In this document: one piece after another, positions 8,134 through 16,787 of the stretch
Layout of the letters: every line of letters starts with the position of its first letter
How positions within the stretch are numbered: position 1 is the first letter of the stretch
Assembly (NCBI RefSeq): GCF_026616195.1
Contig: NZ_JANHDH010000001.1
Location: forward strand, 1,736,001-1,800,000
DNA from: Haloarchaeobius amylolyticus
Lineage (GTDB): Archaea; Halobacteriota; Halobacteria; Halobacteriales; Natrialbaceae
Direction of reading: 5' to 3'
DNA length: 64,000 nucleotides
Position numbers and translations under genes: made by a program
The notes under the pieces: model-generated
What the model saw: only the letters and a program-made list of their open reading frames with translations
Database searches by the model: none
Told to the model about the DNA's origin: nothing

Positions 8134-8540
8134 GCCGCGAGACGCCACCGGGCGATTCCGGCGACGAGGAGCGCGACGAGCGACCGACCGACAGCGACCA
8201 TCCCACGACCGAGACCATGGCCACCGACTCCGACACCGACGACGGTAGCACCGAACCCCCGGCCGATACCCGCGAAGCCGCCGGGGCGAACCGCCCGGCG
8301 AGCTCCGACGACGACCGAGAGAACGGCGTGCGCACGAAACTGTACTGGCTCGCGCTCGGCGTGCTCACGCTCGTCGCGCTGTTCATGCTCGGCGTGTTCT
8401 ACGCGAACGCCTCGCGGTTCATCGGCCTCTGGGTCGCCGACGAGTTCGTCCCGCTCGTGCAGGCCGCCTTCGCGCTGGTGCTGCTGGCGCTCTCGCTCGC
8501 CGGCATCGTCCGGCTCACCCGCGAACTGACCGGGGACTGA
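8130..8540 (+). CDS. Small two-helix membrane protein, function unknown
   Basis: The 136-residue protein has an acidic, Asp/Glu/Thr-rich and probably disordered N-terminal half (residues 1-68). Two membrane helices follow (about 74-96 and 108-132), and the C-terminus is short. It starts at the ATG that overlaps the stop of the 7108 gene, and the longer upstream start would sit inside that gene. Translational coupling suggests it works with the exposed DUF7490-like protein, perhaps as its membrane partner; that is inference. I do not recognise a named domain. Confidence 0.65.
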   Translation: MSRETPPGDSGDEERDERPTDSDHPTTETMATDSDTDDGSTEPPADTREAAGANRPASSDDDRENGVRTKLYWLALGVLTLVALFMLGVFYANASRFIGLWVADEFVPLVQAAFALVLLALSLAGIVRLTRELTGD

Positions 8541-8588
8541 CCGGGCAGCGCGGCCAGAACCGGCGTCGACTGCCCTGGCGACGCGACT

Positions 8589-9056
8589 TCAGACGGTCCC
8601 GCCCACGAAGCAGTTGAACTTCTCGACGGCCTCCCCGACGACCGCGCCCTCCCCGTCGTAGGCGACGACCCGGTACCAGCCGTGGACGGGCGCCCGCCCG
8701 AGGTCGATGGCGTAGGGCACCATGCCCGGGTCCAGCCCGGTCACCGTCAGGTCGTTCTCCTCGCGGTTGTCCATCACGGGCACGTCCGTGACGAGCCCAT
8801 CCTCCTGGTCGAAGACGCCGAGGCGGACCACCGCCTCGTTCTCGACCGCCTCGCTCTTGACCGCGACGACGAACAGGACCCGCGAGCCGTCGGCCATCGC
8901 CCGGACCATCCCGATGGGGCCCGGCTTCGGAATCGAGCCCCGGCTCGAACAGGCGACACCGCCGCCACCGCCGCCGAGGCCGAGGTTCGTACAGCCCGCG
9001 AGCGCGGCGAGGCCGGCGGTCGCCAGGCCCGCGAGGAACTGTCGTCTGGCACGCAT
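8589..9056 (-). CDS. Tat-exported lipoprotein, function unknown
   Basis: The 155-residue protein begins MRARRQFLAG and has the lipobox LAGC with C22 as the likely lipidated residue, a typical haloarchaeal Tat lipoprotein signal. After a glycine linker, the mature part is one beta-rich domain of about 115 residues (VLFVVAVKSEAVENEAVVRLGVFD, then VHGWYRVVAYDGEGAVVGEA). That pattern fits a single extracellular beta-sandwich domain. Cysteines at the start of the mature part (VACSSRG) and near the end (FNCFVGG) could form a disulfide. The start at 9056 is chosen because it gives a proper signal; the longer frame upstream is GC noise. It converges with the 8130 gene. Confidence 0.75.
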   Translation of the reverse strand: MRARRQFLAGLATAGLAALAGCTNLGLGGGGGGVACSSRGSIPKPGPIGMVRAMADGSRVLFVVAVKSEAVENEAVVRLGVFDQEDGLVTDVPVMDNREENDLTVTGLDPGMVPYAIDLGRAPVHGWYRVVAYDGEGAVVGEAVEKFNCFVGGTV

Positions 9057-9193
9057 ACACAGAGAATAGGCACGATTGGCAAAAGGGGGAACTCGTGACT
9101 GGCCGAGGGGTTCCTGCGGTGCGGTGCTGGCGGCACGGCTCCGGGAACTGCGACGACCTCGAAGAAGCCAGAAAACGATTCTGTGGTCGAACG

Positions 9194-10330
9194 TTACCGC
9201 TCGTCGACGTCGACGAACTCCTCGTCCATCGGGCCCGTGTACCGCGCACGCGGCCGGATGAGCCGGTTGTCGTCGTACTGCTCCAGCACGTGGGCGATCC
9301 AGCCGCCGACGCGGCTCATCACGAAGATAGGCGTGTAGATGTCGATGGGGATGCCCATCTGGTAGTACGTCGAGGCGGAGTAGAAGTCGACGTTCGGCGC
9401 GAGGCCCTTCTCCTCGGTGAGGTACTCCTCGATGGCGACCGAGTAGTCGTGCCACTGGGGCGTCCCGGCGGCCTCGCCGAGTTCCGCGGACTTCTCCGAG
9501 AGGATCTTCGCGCGGGGGTCCTTGACGTTGTAGACGCGGTGGCCGAACCCGGGGACGCGCTCGCCGGCGTCGAGGCGGTCCTCGACCCACTCGACGGGGT
9601 CCTTCCCGGACTCGTCGAGTTCGAGCAGCGCCTCCATCACGTCCTGGTTCGCGCCGCCGTGCAGGCTCCCCGAGAGGGCGCCGATGCCCCCCGGAATCGT
9701 GGAGTGGACGTCCGCGAGCGTCGAGGAGATGACCATCGTGGTGAACGTCGAGGCGTTCAGGCCGTGGTCGGCGTGGAGCACCAGCGCCATGTCGAACGTC
9801 TCGGCGAGCACGTCGTCGGGCTCCTCGCCGTTCAGCATGTAGAGGAAGTTCGCGGCGTGGCTCAGGTCGTCGCGCGGCTCGACCGGCTCCTCGCCGTCGC
9901 GGATGCGGACGAACGCGGCGAGGATGGTCGGGATCTTCGCCGTGATGCGGCGACCCTTGCGGAGGTTCGCGGCCTCGTCGGTGGGGTCGGCCTCGGCGTC
10001 GGGGTCGTACGCGGAGAGCTGCGAGACGGCGGTCCGGAGCGCGGCCATCGGCTCCTCGTCCTGCTCGGCGAGTTCGCGGACCGTCGACAGCACGCCGTCG
10101 TCGACGTGGCGCTCGGCGGCCATCTGCGCCGTGAAGTCGTCGAGTTCCTCGCGATTGGGAAGTGTCCCGTGCCAGAGGAGGTAGAGGACCTCCTCGTAGC
10201 TGGCGTCGCGGGCCAGGTCCTCGATGGCGTACCCGCGATAGATGAGACGCCCTTCGTCACCGTCGATGAAGCTCAGTTCCGATTCGGCGACCAGAACGCC
10301 CTCCAGCCCTTTCTTGAGGTCGTCAGACAT
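9194..10330 (-). CDS. citZ: Citrate synthase
   Basis: It condenses oxaloacetate with acetyl-CoA to citrate, the first step of the TCA cycle. The 378-residue protein is of the usual archaeal/Gram-positive size. The catalytic residues are in place: H189 in LHADHGLNAS, H224 in GSLHGGANQ, the oxaloacetate-binding GFGHRVY motif (H264) and the aspartate of VDFYSASTYYQMG. The ATG at 10330 (MSDDLKKGLEG) is preferred to the one six codons upstream because the TATA-like box at 10357-10365 fits a leaderless start there. The gene is monocistronic. Confidence 0.96.
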   Translation of the reverse strand: MSDDLKKGLEGVLVAESELSFIDGDEGRLIYRGYAIEDLARDASYEEVLYLLWHGTLPNREELDDFTAQMAAERHVDDGVLSTVRELAEQDEEPMAALRTAVSQLSAYDPDAEADPTDEAANLRKGRRITAKIPTILAAFVRIRDGEEPVEPRDDLSHAANFLYMLNGEEPDDVLAETFDMALVLHADHGLNASTFTTMVISSTLADVHSTIPGGIGALSGSLHGGANQDVMEALLELDESGKDPVEWVEDRLDAGERVPGFGHRVYNVKDPRAKILSEKSAELGEAAGTPQWHDYSVAIEEYLTEEKGLAPNVDFYSASTYYQMGIPIDIYTPIFVMSRVGGWIAHVLEQYDDNRLIRPRARYTGPMDEEFVDVDER

Positions 10331-10701
10331 ACGTTGAGGCTTGCGCACGCCCCCCGAAAAGTATTGTCGTTTACGCCGTTACTGCTGGAAGAGTGCCCAA
10401 CGCGGGCGCCTCGCCGGAACGCGAGAACCGCGAAGTCGGCGTCGAGACGCGCTATCTGCATCGTTTTCCATGATATTCGACGCACGACGTCGGGACGGCA
10501 CCCGTAGATAAAGGACCGGTCGGGACACCGCGGCAGGTGGTCCACAAGATTACGAGCGCGACCGCGATGGAGACACCGGCGATATGGTGAATACCACCGA
10601 CAGCCTCCCTACACGACATGAAACTGTGGGTTCTGGGCAGCGAACCGCCCAGTCGGTGGCCCCGGGCAACGCTTTTCTCGCGGCCGGGCCAACGTCGGGC
10701 C
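10331..10701. other. 371-base divergent intergenic region
   Basis: It holds the promoters of citrate synthase (leftward) and the PhoU/TrkA-C gene (rightward). The citrate synthase TATA-like box is at 10357-10365. A weak GCTTTTCTC element near 10668-10676 could serve the rightward gene. A small perfect hairpin, CTGGGC/GCCCAG, lies at 10633-10652. No convincing gene is visible; an in-frame upstream ATG at 10618 would add 28 residues unlike the family. Confidence 0.6.
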
Positions 10702-11919
10702 ATGGACGCCGGTGACGTCGAGTACGAGCCCGTGAGCGTCAAGGAGGTGCTCGCGGAGATGAAGGACACCGCCGAGTTGATGATCGACCTCTCGTTCTCC
10801 GCGGTCCTGCTGGGGAGCAGCGAGGTCGCCGAGGAGGTGCTCGAACTCGAGGACCGGATGGACGTGCTGCAGATGCGGGCGCGCATGAGCCTGATGATGG
10901 CGGCGCGCTCGCCCGAGGACGCCGAGGAACTCGCGCCCGTCCTCGGGATGGTCGGTGCGACCGAGAAGATCAGCGACGCGACCGGCGACATCGCGAAGGT
11001 CGTCCTCGAGGAGATCGGCCTTCCGGACGCCATCCGGACGACGCTGCCGGAGGCCGTCGAGACGGTCGTGCGGGCGCGCCTGACCGCCGACTCCCGGTTC
11101 ACCGGGCAGCGCCTCGGCGAGTTGAACCTGGAGACCGAGACGGGCGTCCGGGTCATCGCCATGCGCCGCGGCGGCGACTGGCTCCTGAGCCCGGGGAAGG
11201 ACACCGTCCTCCAGACGAGCGACGTGCTGTTGCTCCGCGGCGCCGAGGAGAACGTCGCGGCGGTGTACGCCACGGTCACCGGCGGCGAGTTCGTCCCGCC
11301 GGAGGCCGTCGAGGAGGGCATCGACGACCTCGAACGCGCCGTCGACTCAATCGTCCTCATGAAGAACATGAGCGAACTCGCGGTCGACGTGGCCTACGGC
11401 TCGGTGCTGTACGGGAGCGAGGCGCTGGCCGAGGAGGTCGCCGAACTCGAGGCGGAGGTCGACGCGCTCGAATCGCGCTTCGAGGCGTGGGTCCTGCAGG
11501 CCGCCGAACGGGTCGACGACCCGGTCGACCTGCGCGGACTGATGCACCTCGCGGGCGCGACCGAGGTCATCAGCGACGCCGCACTCGAGATCTCCGAGGG
11601 CGTGCTCCGCGGGATGGGCACGCACCCGGTCGTGGCCGAGGCGGTCTTCGAGTCCGACGAGGTCATCGTCCGGCTCACGGTCGCCGCCGGCAGCCAGCTC
11701 GCGGGCACCACGCTCGGCGAGCAGACCGTCCGGACCGACACTGGCATGCGCGTCATCGCGGTCCGACACCGCGACGACGCCGGGAACGACTGGGAGATCA
11801 TGCCCGGCCCACAGACGGAGCTCCGGGTCGGCGACGTGTTCATGGCGAAGGGGACCCGCACCGGCGCGACCCGGCTGGCCGAACTCGTCGGCGACGACTC
11901 ACTCGAGGACTTCGAATAG
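10702..11919 (+). CDS. Duplicated PhoU / TrkA-C domain protein, probable potassium-channel or transport regulator
   Basis: The 405-residue soluble protein has two copies of a PhoU-like helical domain followed by a TrkA-C (RCK-C) domain. They span about 1-95 + 110-200 and 210-310 + 315-400. The repeats align clearly: MKDTAELMIDLSFSAVLLGS with MKNMSELAVDVAYGSVLYGS, MVGATEKISDATGDIAKVV with LAGATEVISDAALEISEGV, and two LGELNLETETGVRVIAMRR / LGEQTVRTDTGMRVIAVRH strands. TrkA-C domains bind small ligands such as nucleotides and gate potassium transporters. No membrane segment or channel gene is adjacent, so its partner is elsewhere. The start at 10702 keeps the family N-terminus. Its last 21 bases overlap the convergent gene at 11899. 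Confidence 0.85.
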   Translation: MDAGDVEYEPVSVKEVLAEMKDTAELMIDLSFSAVLLGSSEVAEEVLELEDRMDVLQMRARMSLMMAARSPEDAEELAPVLGMVGATEKISDATGDIAKVVLEEIGLPDAIRTTLPEAVETVVRARLTADSRFTGQRLGELNLETETGVRVIAMRRGGDWLLSPGKDTVLQTSDVLLLRGAEENVAAVYATVTGGEFVPPEAVEEGIDDLERAVDSIVLMKNMSELAVDVAYGSVLYGSEALAEEVAELEAEVDALESRFEAWVLQAAERVDDPVDLRGLMHLAGATEVISDAALEISEGVLRGMGTHPVVAEAVFESDEVIVRLTVAAGSQLAGTTLGEQTVRTDTGMRVIAVRHRDDAGNDWEIMPGPQTELRVGDVFMAKGTRTGATRLAELVGDDSLEDFE

Positions 11920-12795
11920 TTCCTCGTCGTCGGCCGGCTCCCAGCCGGCGGGCGTCGGGGCGTCACGGCACGCTTTCCCGAGCAGTACCCAGGCGAGCCC
12001 GAGCGGTGGCACCGTCAACAGGCCCACGATGGCCGGGGGCGACGCGACCGCGACGGCGGCGAACCCGACCGCGGAGACGGGCAGTGCGGCGGCCGCGACC
12101 AGCGCGATGCCGCCGAGTTCGTCGCGGGCCGCGAGCCCGAACAGGCCCGTCCCCGCGAGCAGGATGCCGAGGCCGATGGCGAACGGGGTCGCGATCGGCG
12201 TCCGGGTCGTCGCCAGCACCGGCTCCGGGGTCAACAGCGCGCCGACGTGGACCGTCAACAGGCCGACGACCGAGACGACGGCGGCGAGCCGACCGAGGTC
12301 GCCGGCGACGAACTTCACCTTCGTGTAGACCGCCCAGATACCCGGCAGGAGCAACAGCGAGGCGGCCGACAGCGTCGCGGCCGAGGGGGCCGCGCCGACC
12401 AGCGAGGTCGTCTCGGCGAGCACCGCGAGGTCGGTGAGGGCGAGCCAGACGAGGCCGCCCAGCGCGCCGACGGTCCCGCCCCGGCGCACCCACTTCGGCG
12501 GCGACATGACCGCGCCGACGGCGTTCCGCGCCGTGAGCACGGTCGCGACGAACATCGCGGTCGAGACGAAGACGACGAACCCGAGCACCACGTACAGGAG
12601 CGGCGAGCCGGTCCGGGGGCGGACGTCCGCCATGAGCCCCGGGAGGGCGACGAAGAAGGCGAACAGGGCGAACGCGAGGACGAGGCCGCTCGCGACGCCG
12701 ATCTTCACGTTCCGGCCGGCGCCCAGCGCCGCGAAGAACTGGACCATCGGCGGCCGGCCCGGGCGGTCCTCGCCGGTGTCGGTGTTCTCGCTCAC
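11899..12795 (-). CDS. Polytopic membrane protein of unknown function
   Basis: The 298-residue protein has about eight hydrophobic segments after a short acidic N-terminus, and a soluble acidic tail (DDEELFEVLE). The GTG at 12795 (VSENTDTGE) is chosen: a TATA-like box at about 12816-12825 is 26 bases upstream, whereas the ATG at 12822 would overlap that box. I recognise no transporter or enzyme motif. It resembles haloarchaeal DUF membrane proteins found as single genes. The gene lies behind the MFS gene with a 60-base gap, so it may be co-transcribed, but its own promoter seems present. Confidence 0.65.
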   Translation of the reverse strand: MSENTDTGEDRPGRPPMVQFFAALGAGRNVKIGVASGLVLAFALFAFFVALPGLMADVRPRTGSPLLYVVLGFVVFVSTAMFVATVLTARNAVGAVMSPPKWVRRGGTVGALGGLVWLALTDLAVLAETTSLVGAAPSAATLSAASLLLLPGIWAVYTKVKFVAGDLGRLAAVVSVVGLLTVHVGALLTPEPVLATTRTPIATPFAIGLGILLAGTGLFGLAARDELGGIALVAAAALPVSAVGFAAVAVASPPAIVGLLTVPPLGLAWVLLGKACRDAPTPAGWEPADDEELFEVLE

Positions 12796-12855
12796 GCCCG
12801 ACTCTTGGGAACTTGGGCACAAATCCGCGTCGGTCTCGGTGAGCCGACGGGTCCC

Positions 12856-14202
12856 TCAGGCGTACGCCTCGAACTCCTCGCCACGGAGCAGGAAGTACGC
12901 CGTCCCGAGCAGGCCGACCCCGGTGGCGAGGGTGAACGCGAGTTGCGGTCCGGAGAGGGCGAGGCCAGCCAGCGCGAGCCCACCGGTGCTGTAGAGCCAG
13001 CCGCCGACCGCGGCACTCGGGATGGTGATGGCGTTGCGGACGAGATAGTACGACCCCGTGACGCGCCCGCCGGCGTCCTTCTCGGCGGGGCCGACGATGA
13101 GCGCCTTGTGCGCCGGGAGGCCGGCGAACCGGAGCCCGGAGAACGCCCAGATGGCGCCGACGACGACCGCCTCGGAGAGGGCGACGCCGGCGACGGTCAG
13201 GCCGCCCTCGGGCGCGTTCACGAGCAGCACCGGGAAGACGGAGTAGACGAGGAAGCCGAGGCCGACAGCGGGGACCAGCCCGGAGCGCTGGGTCAACTTC
13301 GCCACGGGGACCATCGTCAGCAGCGCCACCGCCATCTCGACCGCGAGGAACACCCCGAACAGCGCCTCGGGGGCGAGGAAGACGCCGAATATCGTCGCCG
13401 TGGTCCGGAGTTCTCTGGTGACGACCAGCACCGCGAACACGTACACCATCCCGTTGGCGAACCGGACGAGGGTGTCCCCGACGAGCAGGGGGCGCAGTGG
13501 GTCGGGCAGGCTCGCGAGGTCCTCGCGTATCTGGGCGACGCCCGCGAACTCCTTGCCGAAGGAGTCGCCCTCGGCCTCGTAGAGGATGTGCTGTGCCACG
13601 GTCGCGACGACCGCCGCGGCCAGCGCGACCCCGATGACGTACCGGAAGCCGAGGTCGAACCCGTAGGCGGCGACGAGCCCCGCCGCGACGAGGGGGCCGA
13701 CGAGGAACGCCACGCGCCGGAAGGTCTCGGTGCTGGCGAAGCCGGTGGCGAGCCGGTCGTTCGGCACCGACTGCTTCACGATGGCGAACGTCGCACCGAG
13801 GCCGAAGGACTTCCACGCCTGCGCGAAGACGAGGCCGACGAAGATCCACGCCCACGCCGGCACCGGGCCGACGGCCAGTTGCTCGGCGAACAGCCACAGG
13901 GCGAAGCCGACCGCGGAGGCGAACCCGAAGACGGTCAGGGCGGTCCGTGAGCCGATACGGTCCGAGATGGCCCCGCCGGGGTAGGGATACACCGCCCCGA
14001 TGAGGTTCCCGAAGCTCCCGTACAGGCCGACGACGACCGAGGTCCCGCCGAGTGCGACGATGTACTCGCCCATGTACCGGCCCGTCATCTGGAAGCCGAG
14101 GCTGAACGCGAACATCGCCACCGAGAGCACGAACACGTCGCGCTCCAGCGCGAAGAACTGGCGGAAGTACGTGAGTGCCCCCGGCGTGTCTCTTTCTGTC
14201 AC
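12856..14202 (-). CDS. MFS transporter
   Basis: The 448-residue protein has twelve predicted membrane helices. The loop after helix 2 has the major facilitator signature in relaxed form (GGAISDRIGSRTALTVFG, near residues 75-92), and a second half begins near residue 230. The GTG at 14202 is chosen: the peptide from VTERDTPGALTYFRQFFALE matches family N-termini, and an upstream ATG would run over the divergent lipoprotein promoter. The substrate cannot be predicted; drug or small-organic export is common in this subgroup. It diverges from the lipoprotein gene at 14332. Confidence 0.85.
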   Translation of the reverse strand: MTERDTPGALTYFRQFFALERDVFVLSVAMFAFSLGFQMTGRYMGEYIVALGGTSVVVGLYGSFGNLIGAVYPYPGGAISDRIGSRTALTVFGFASAVGFALWLFAEQLAVGPVPAWAWIFVGLVFAQAWKSFGLGATFAIVKQSVPNDRLATGFASTETFRRVAFLVGPLVAAGLVAAYGFDLGFRYVIGVALAAAVVATVAQHILYEAEGDSFGKEFAGVAQIREDLASLPDPLRPLLVGDTLVRFANGMVYVFAVLVVTRELRTTATIFGVFLAPEALFGVFLAVEMAVALLTMVPVAKLTQRSGLVPAVGLGFLVYSVFPVLLVNAPEGGLTVAGVALSEAVVVGAIWAFSGLRFAGLPAHKALIVGPAEKDAGGRVTGSYYLVRNAITIPSAAVGGWLYSTGGLALAGLALSGPQLAFTLATGVGLLGTAYFLLRGEEFEAYA

Positions 14203-14299
14203 ACGTAGGTCGTGGTGCGCGCGAATCCGACAAAACCGGTTCGGTCGGTCCCTACTGTGTGCTATCGAGGCATATCGAACGCCCTGACTGGCCATGCTA

Positions 14300-14308
14300 C
14301 TTATATGG
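14300..14308 (+). promoter_or_regulatory. TATA box of the first tandem lipoprotein gene
   Basis: CTTATATGG is centred about 29 bases before the ATG at 14332, so that ATG and not the in-frame ATG at 14305 is the likely start. Confidence 0.6.
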
Positions 14309-14331
14309 TGTCCTCCCAACCGTTCAGCAAC

Positions 14332-15450
14332 ATGAGACGACGCCGACTACTGGGAACGGTGGGGGCACTGGTCGGCTCCGCCGGCTGTCTCCGACTCAGC
14401 GGGGGAGGATCCGAGACGACGCGACCGCCGACGCTCGAGGTGACCGACACCGGGACGCGGACCAGCGCCGAGACCGATTCGGGGACCACCGAGCCGCTGG
14501 ACCGGCCACCGGGGCTGCAGGGCGACGGGGTCGCGGTCTACCTCGCGGACTCGCACGTCAACGCCCTCTCGCGGACCTCCTTCACCGTCTCGTTCCGCTC
14601 GACCAACCTGACCCGCGGCGAGACGAACGAGGCCCGGAAGGCCATGGTCGGCGAGGCGGGCGCGCTCGAACGCTGGCAGGACGGCAGCGCCATCGACATG
14701 TACCGCACCGCCGACGGCTCGTACTGGCGCCAGAACGTCGGCGGCCGGTCGACCTACGGCCACCACCGGTACGCCTTCGACCGGCAGGACCTCATCCGGG
14801 CGCGCGACCTCCGGACGCTCATCCTCGCGGGGCAGTGGGACGCCCCCGAGGAGACCGACGACCGCGCCTTCGAGATAACGGCAGACGGCATCGGCGAACC
14901 CCAGGCGCTCCTGGACGAGTACGAGGGCTCGGAGCTGAAGTCCTACGCAGCCGAGGGGAAGGTCCTCGAGAGCGGCATCATCGCCGAACTGGCCGCCGAG
15001 TTCTCGTACCTCCGCCAGGACGACGAGGGCGAGCGTCTGTTCAAGGTCCGGGTCGACTACCTGACGACCGACGTGGGGTCGACCGACGCCTCGAAGCCCG
15101 ACTGGTACGGGACCGCGGTCGAGCAGGCACCCGACGTGTCCGCCCGCATCACCGACGACGGGAACTTCATCCGGATGGAACACGCCGGGGGCACCGCGAT
15201 CCTGCCCGGGACCGCCGTCGTCCTCTACGGCCGCGGCGAGCAGGACCGCGGCAACTGGGGCTACCGGGACCTCGACCGGCCGGTCGAGGCCGGGACCACG
15301 CTCTACCTCTGGATGGAGGACGGCGAGTTCCGCTGGAACCGCGGGAGCAGACCGGGCGACGCGAACCCGACGACCCTCGACGGCCGGTACGGCTTCTGGA
15401 TGCACCGCGAGGGCGCGGAGTACTTCGGCAACATCGAGCTGCCGAAGTGA
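14332..15450 (+). CDS. Tat-type lipoprotein, first of two tandem paralogues
   Basis: The 372-residue protein opens with MRRRRLLGTVGALVGSAGC: twin arginines, a hydrophobic core and lipobox GSAGC with C19 as anchor. A Thr/Glu-rich linker runs to about residue 60. The mature domain shares a clear order of blocks with the next gene: VYLADSHVNALS, then an SYWRQNVGG block, a FEITADGIGEPQALLDEY block, and a C-terminal beta region with EHAGGTAILPGTAVVLYG. That last block resembles the HEGGDPVPAG-type motif seen in haloarchaeal pilins and secreted proteins. The protein probably sits on the outer face of the membrane. The function is unknown. It diverges from the MFS gene. Confidence 0.75.
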   Translation: MRRRRLLGTVGALVGSAGCLRLSGGGSETTRPPTLEVTDTGTRTSAETDSGTTEPLDRPPGLQGDGVAVYLADSHVNALSRTSFTVSFRSTNLTRGETNEARKAMVGEAGALERWQDGSAIDMYRTADGSYWRQNVGGRSTYGHHRYAFDRQDLIRARDLRTLILAGQWDAPEETDDRAFEITADGIGEPQALLDEYEGSELKSYAAEGKVLESGIIAELAAEFSYLRQDDEGERLFKVRVDYLTTDVGSTDASKPDWYGTAVEQAPDVSARITDDGNFIRMEHAGGTAILPGTAVVLYGRGEQDRGNWGYRDLDRPVEAGTTLYLWMEDGEFRWNRGSRPGDANPTTLDGRYGFWMHREGAEYFGNIELPK

Positions 15451-15517
15451 CAGCGGTGGGGAAAGACCGGCGCCGTCCGGCACTCGGCCCTCGACTCGAC
15501 ACCTGAAACGGCCGATA

Positions 15518-15526
15518 CGTTTACTC
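15518..15526 (+). promoter_or_regulatory. TATA-like box of the second tandem lipoprotein gene
   Basis: CGTTTACTC lies about 28 bases before the ATG at 15550 and follows a TGAAACGG element that resembles a BRE. The second paralogue therefore probably has its own promoter. Confidence 0.45.
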
Positions 15527-15549
15527 GGGTCGCTACGCAGACAGTCGGT

Positions 15550-16692
15550 ATGCAACGCCGACACGTCCTCGGCGCCCTCGCCGTCCTCGCCGGGACCGCG
15601 GGCTGTCTCCGACTGGAGGACTCCGCAGCCGCGAGCACCGGCCAGGACGGGGGTGACGCGGGTGCCGCGACCACCGTGAGCACGACCGAGACCTCGACGG
15701 CGACCGAGTCGGACACCGCCGGCGAGACCGACGCGGCCGCCGCGGTCCCAGATTACCCCGCGGGCGTCGACGAGGACGGCCTGAAGCCCTACCTCGCCGA
15801 CACGCACAGCAGCGCCCTCTCCGGTGAGTCGTTCACGCTCCGCCGGCGCATCGTCGACCAGAACCACGGCGGGACGTGGGAGAACGACCTCTACCGGGTC
15901 GCCAGCGACGGCACGGCGCGAGTGACGACCCAGTTCAACACCGAGGTCGAGAAGTACCACAGCAGCCGCGGCGTCGTCTGGCGCCAGACCCACCAGGGCA
16001 GCGTGCGCTTCGGCGCGAACCCGATATCGCTCCCCCGCCGCGAGTTCACCGGCTACCGCCTCCTCCAGAAGTTGTTCCGGGCCGGCGACTTCGGCCCGCC
16101 TGCGGCCCCCGACACCGGCGGCGACGTGGTGACGTGGGACCTGGAGGCCGAGGCACTGGCCGACCCCGGCCCCCTCGAACAGCGATTCGGCGCGACCAGC
16201 GTGAACACCTTCGGTGCGGACCTGACCGTCGACGAGCGCGGTATCGTCGACGAACTCGTCGCCGAGTTCGCGTTCGACTCCGAGTACGACGACACCGAGC
16301 AGTCCCTGCTCGCCCGCCTCGAGACCAGCGAGGTCGGCGCGACCAGCGTCTCGGAGCCGTCGTGGGCAGCCGAGGCCCGCGAACGCAGCCCGAAACTGCA
16401 GATTTCGATGGGCGAGGACCGCCGCGTCGTCACCGTCACCCACGAGGGCGGCGACCCGGTCCCGGCCGGTGCCGAACTCTCGATGTACGACCAGACGGGC
16501 CACCTCGGCTTCGAGCGCCTCCCGCAGGCCATCGGGACGGGTGGCCGACTCGACGTGTGGGTGGAGAACGGGCGGCTGGCCATGACCTTCGGCGAGGCCG
16601 ACGACGCCAGCGCGACCCGCGAGTTCGGGAGCCGCACCGGCGTCTCGATGATGCTCAACGGCGCACAGTACGTCAACCGCGAGCTCAGGTGA
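15550..16692 (+). CDS. Tat-type lipoprotein, second of two tandem paralogues
   Basis: The 380-residue protein begins MQRRHVLGALAVLAGTAGC, with lipobox GTAGC and C19 as the predicted anchor. A Thr/Glu/Asp-rich linker follows, to about residue 70. The mature part matches the 14332 product block by block: PYLADTHSSALSGESFTL, VVWRQTHQG, and a C-terminal HEGGDPVPAGAELSMYDQ segment. The two genes are 99 bases apart and share layout, so they arose by tandem duplication but have diverged strongly. No catalytic motif is visible; a substrate-binding or surface-structural role is possible. The pilin-like C-terminal motif suggests an exposed beta-sandwich. Confidence 0.75.
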   Translation: MQRRHVLGALAVLAGTAGCLRLEDSAAASTGQDGGDAGAATTVSTTETSTATESDTAGETDAAAAVPDYPAGVDEDGLKPYLADTHSSALSGESFTLRRRIVDQNHGGTWENDLYRVASDGTARVTTQFNTEVEKYHSSRGVVWRQTHQGSVRFGANPISLPRREFTGYRLLQKLFRAGDFGPPAAPDTGGDVVTWDLEAEALADPGPLEQRFGATSVNTFGADLTVDERGIVDELVAEFAFDSEYDDTEQSLLARLETSEVGATSVSEPSWAAEARERSPKLQISMGEDRRVVTVTHEGGDPVPAGAELSMYDQTGHLGFERLPQAIGTGGRLDVWVENGRLAMTFGEADDASATREFGSRTGVSMMLNGAQYVNRELR

Positions 16693-16756
16693 GCCGGACC
16701 CGATGAGCCGGAAACCCGCGGGTGGCGCCGCCGCGTGTCGGTTCACATACCGAACA

Positions 16757-16764
16757 CCTAAAGG
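16757..16764 (+). promoter_or_regulatory. TATA-like box of the aspartoacylase-threonine synthase operon
   Basis: ACCTAAAG is centred about 27 bases before the ATG at 16788, supporting that start over the in-frame ATG at 16722. Confidence 0.45.
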
Positions 16765-16787
16765 GCGACCGACCTTTCTGTAGGGCA

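Noticed and set aside
12247-13950. 567-codon plus-strand frame opposite the MFS and membrane protein genes
   Set aside because: Extremely charged, repetitive Asp/Glu/Arg composition without motifs, antisense to two genes with clear membrane topology.
14212-14331. Upstream extensions of the first lipoprotein gene (starts at 14212 or 14305)
   Set aside because: The TATA box at 14300-14308 would lie inside the coding sequence, and the extension would bury the Tat signal that starts at 14332.
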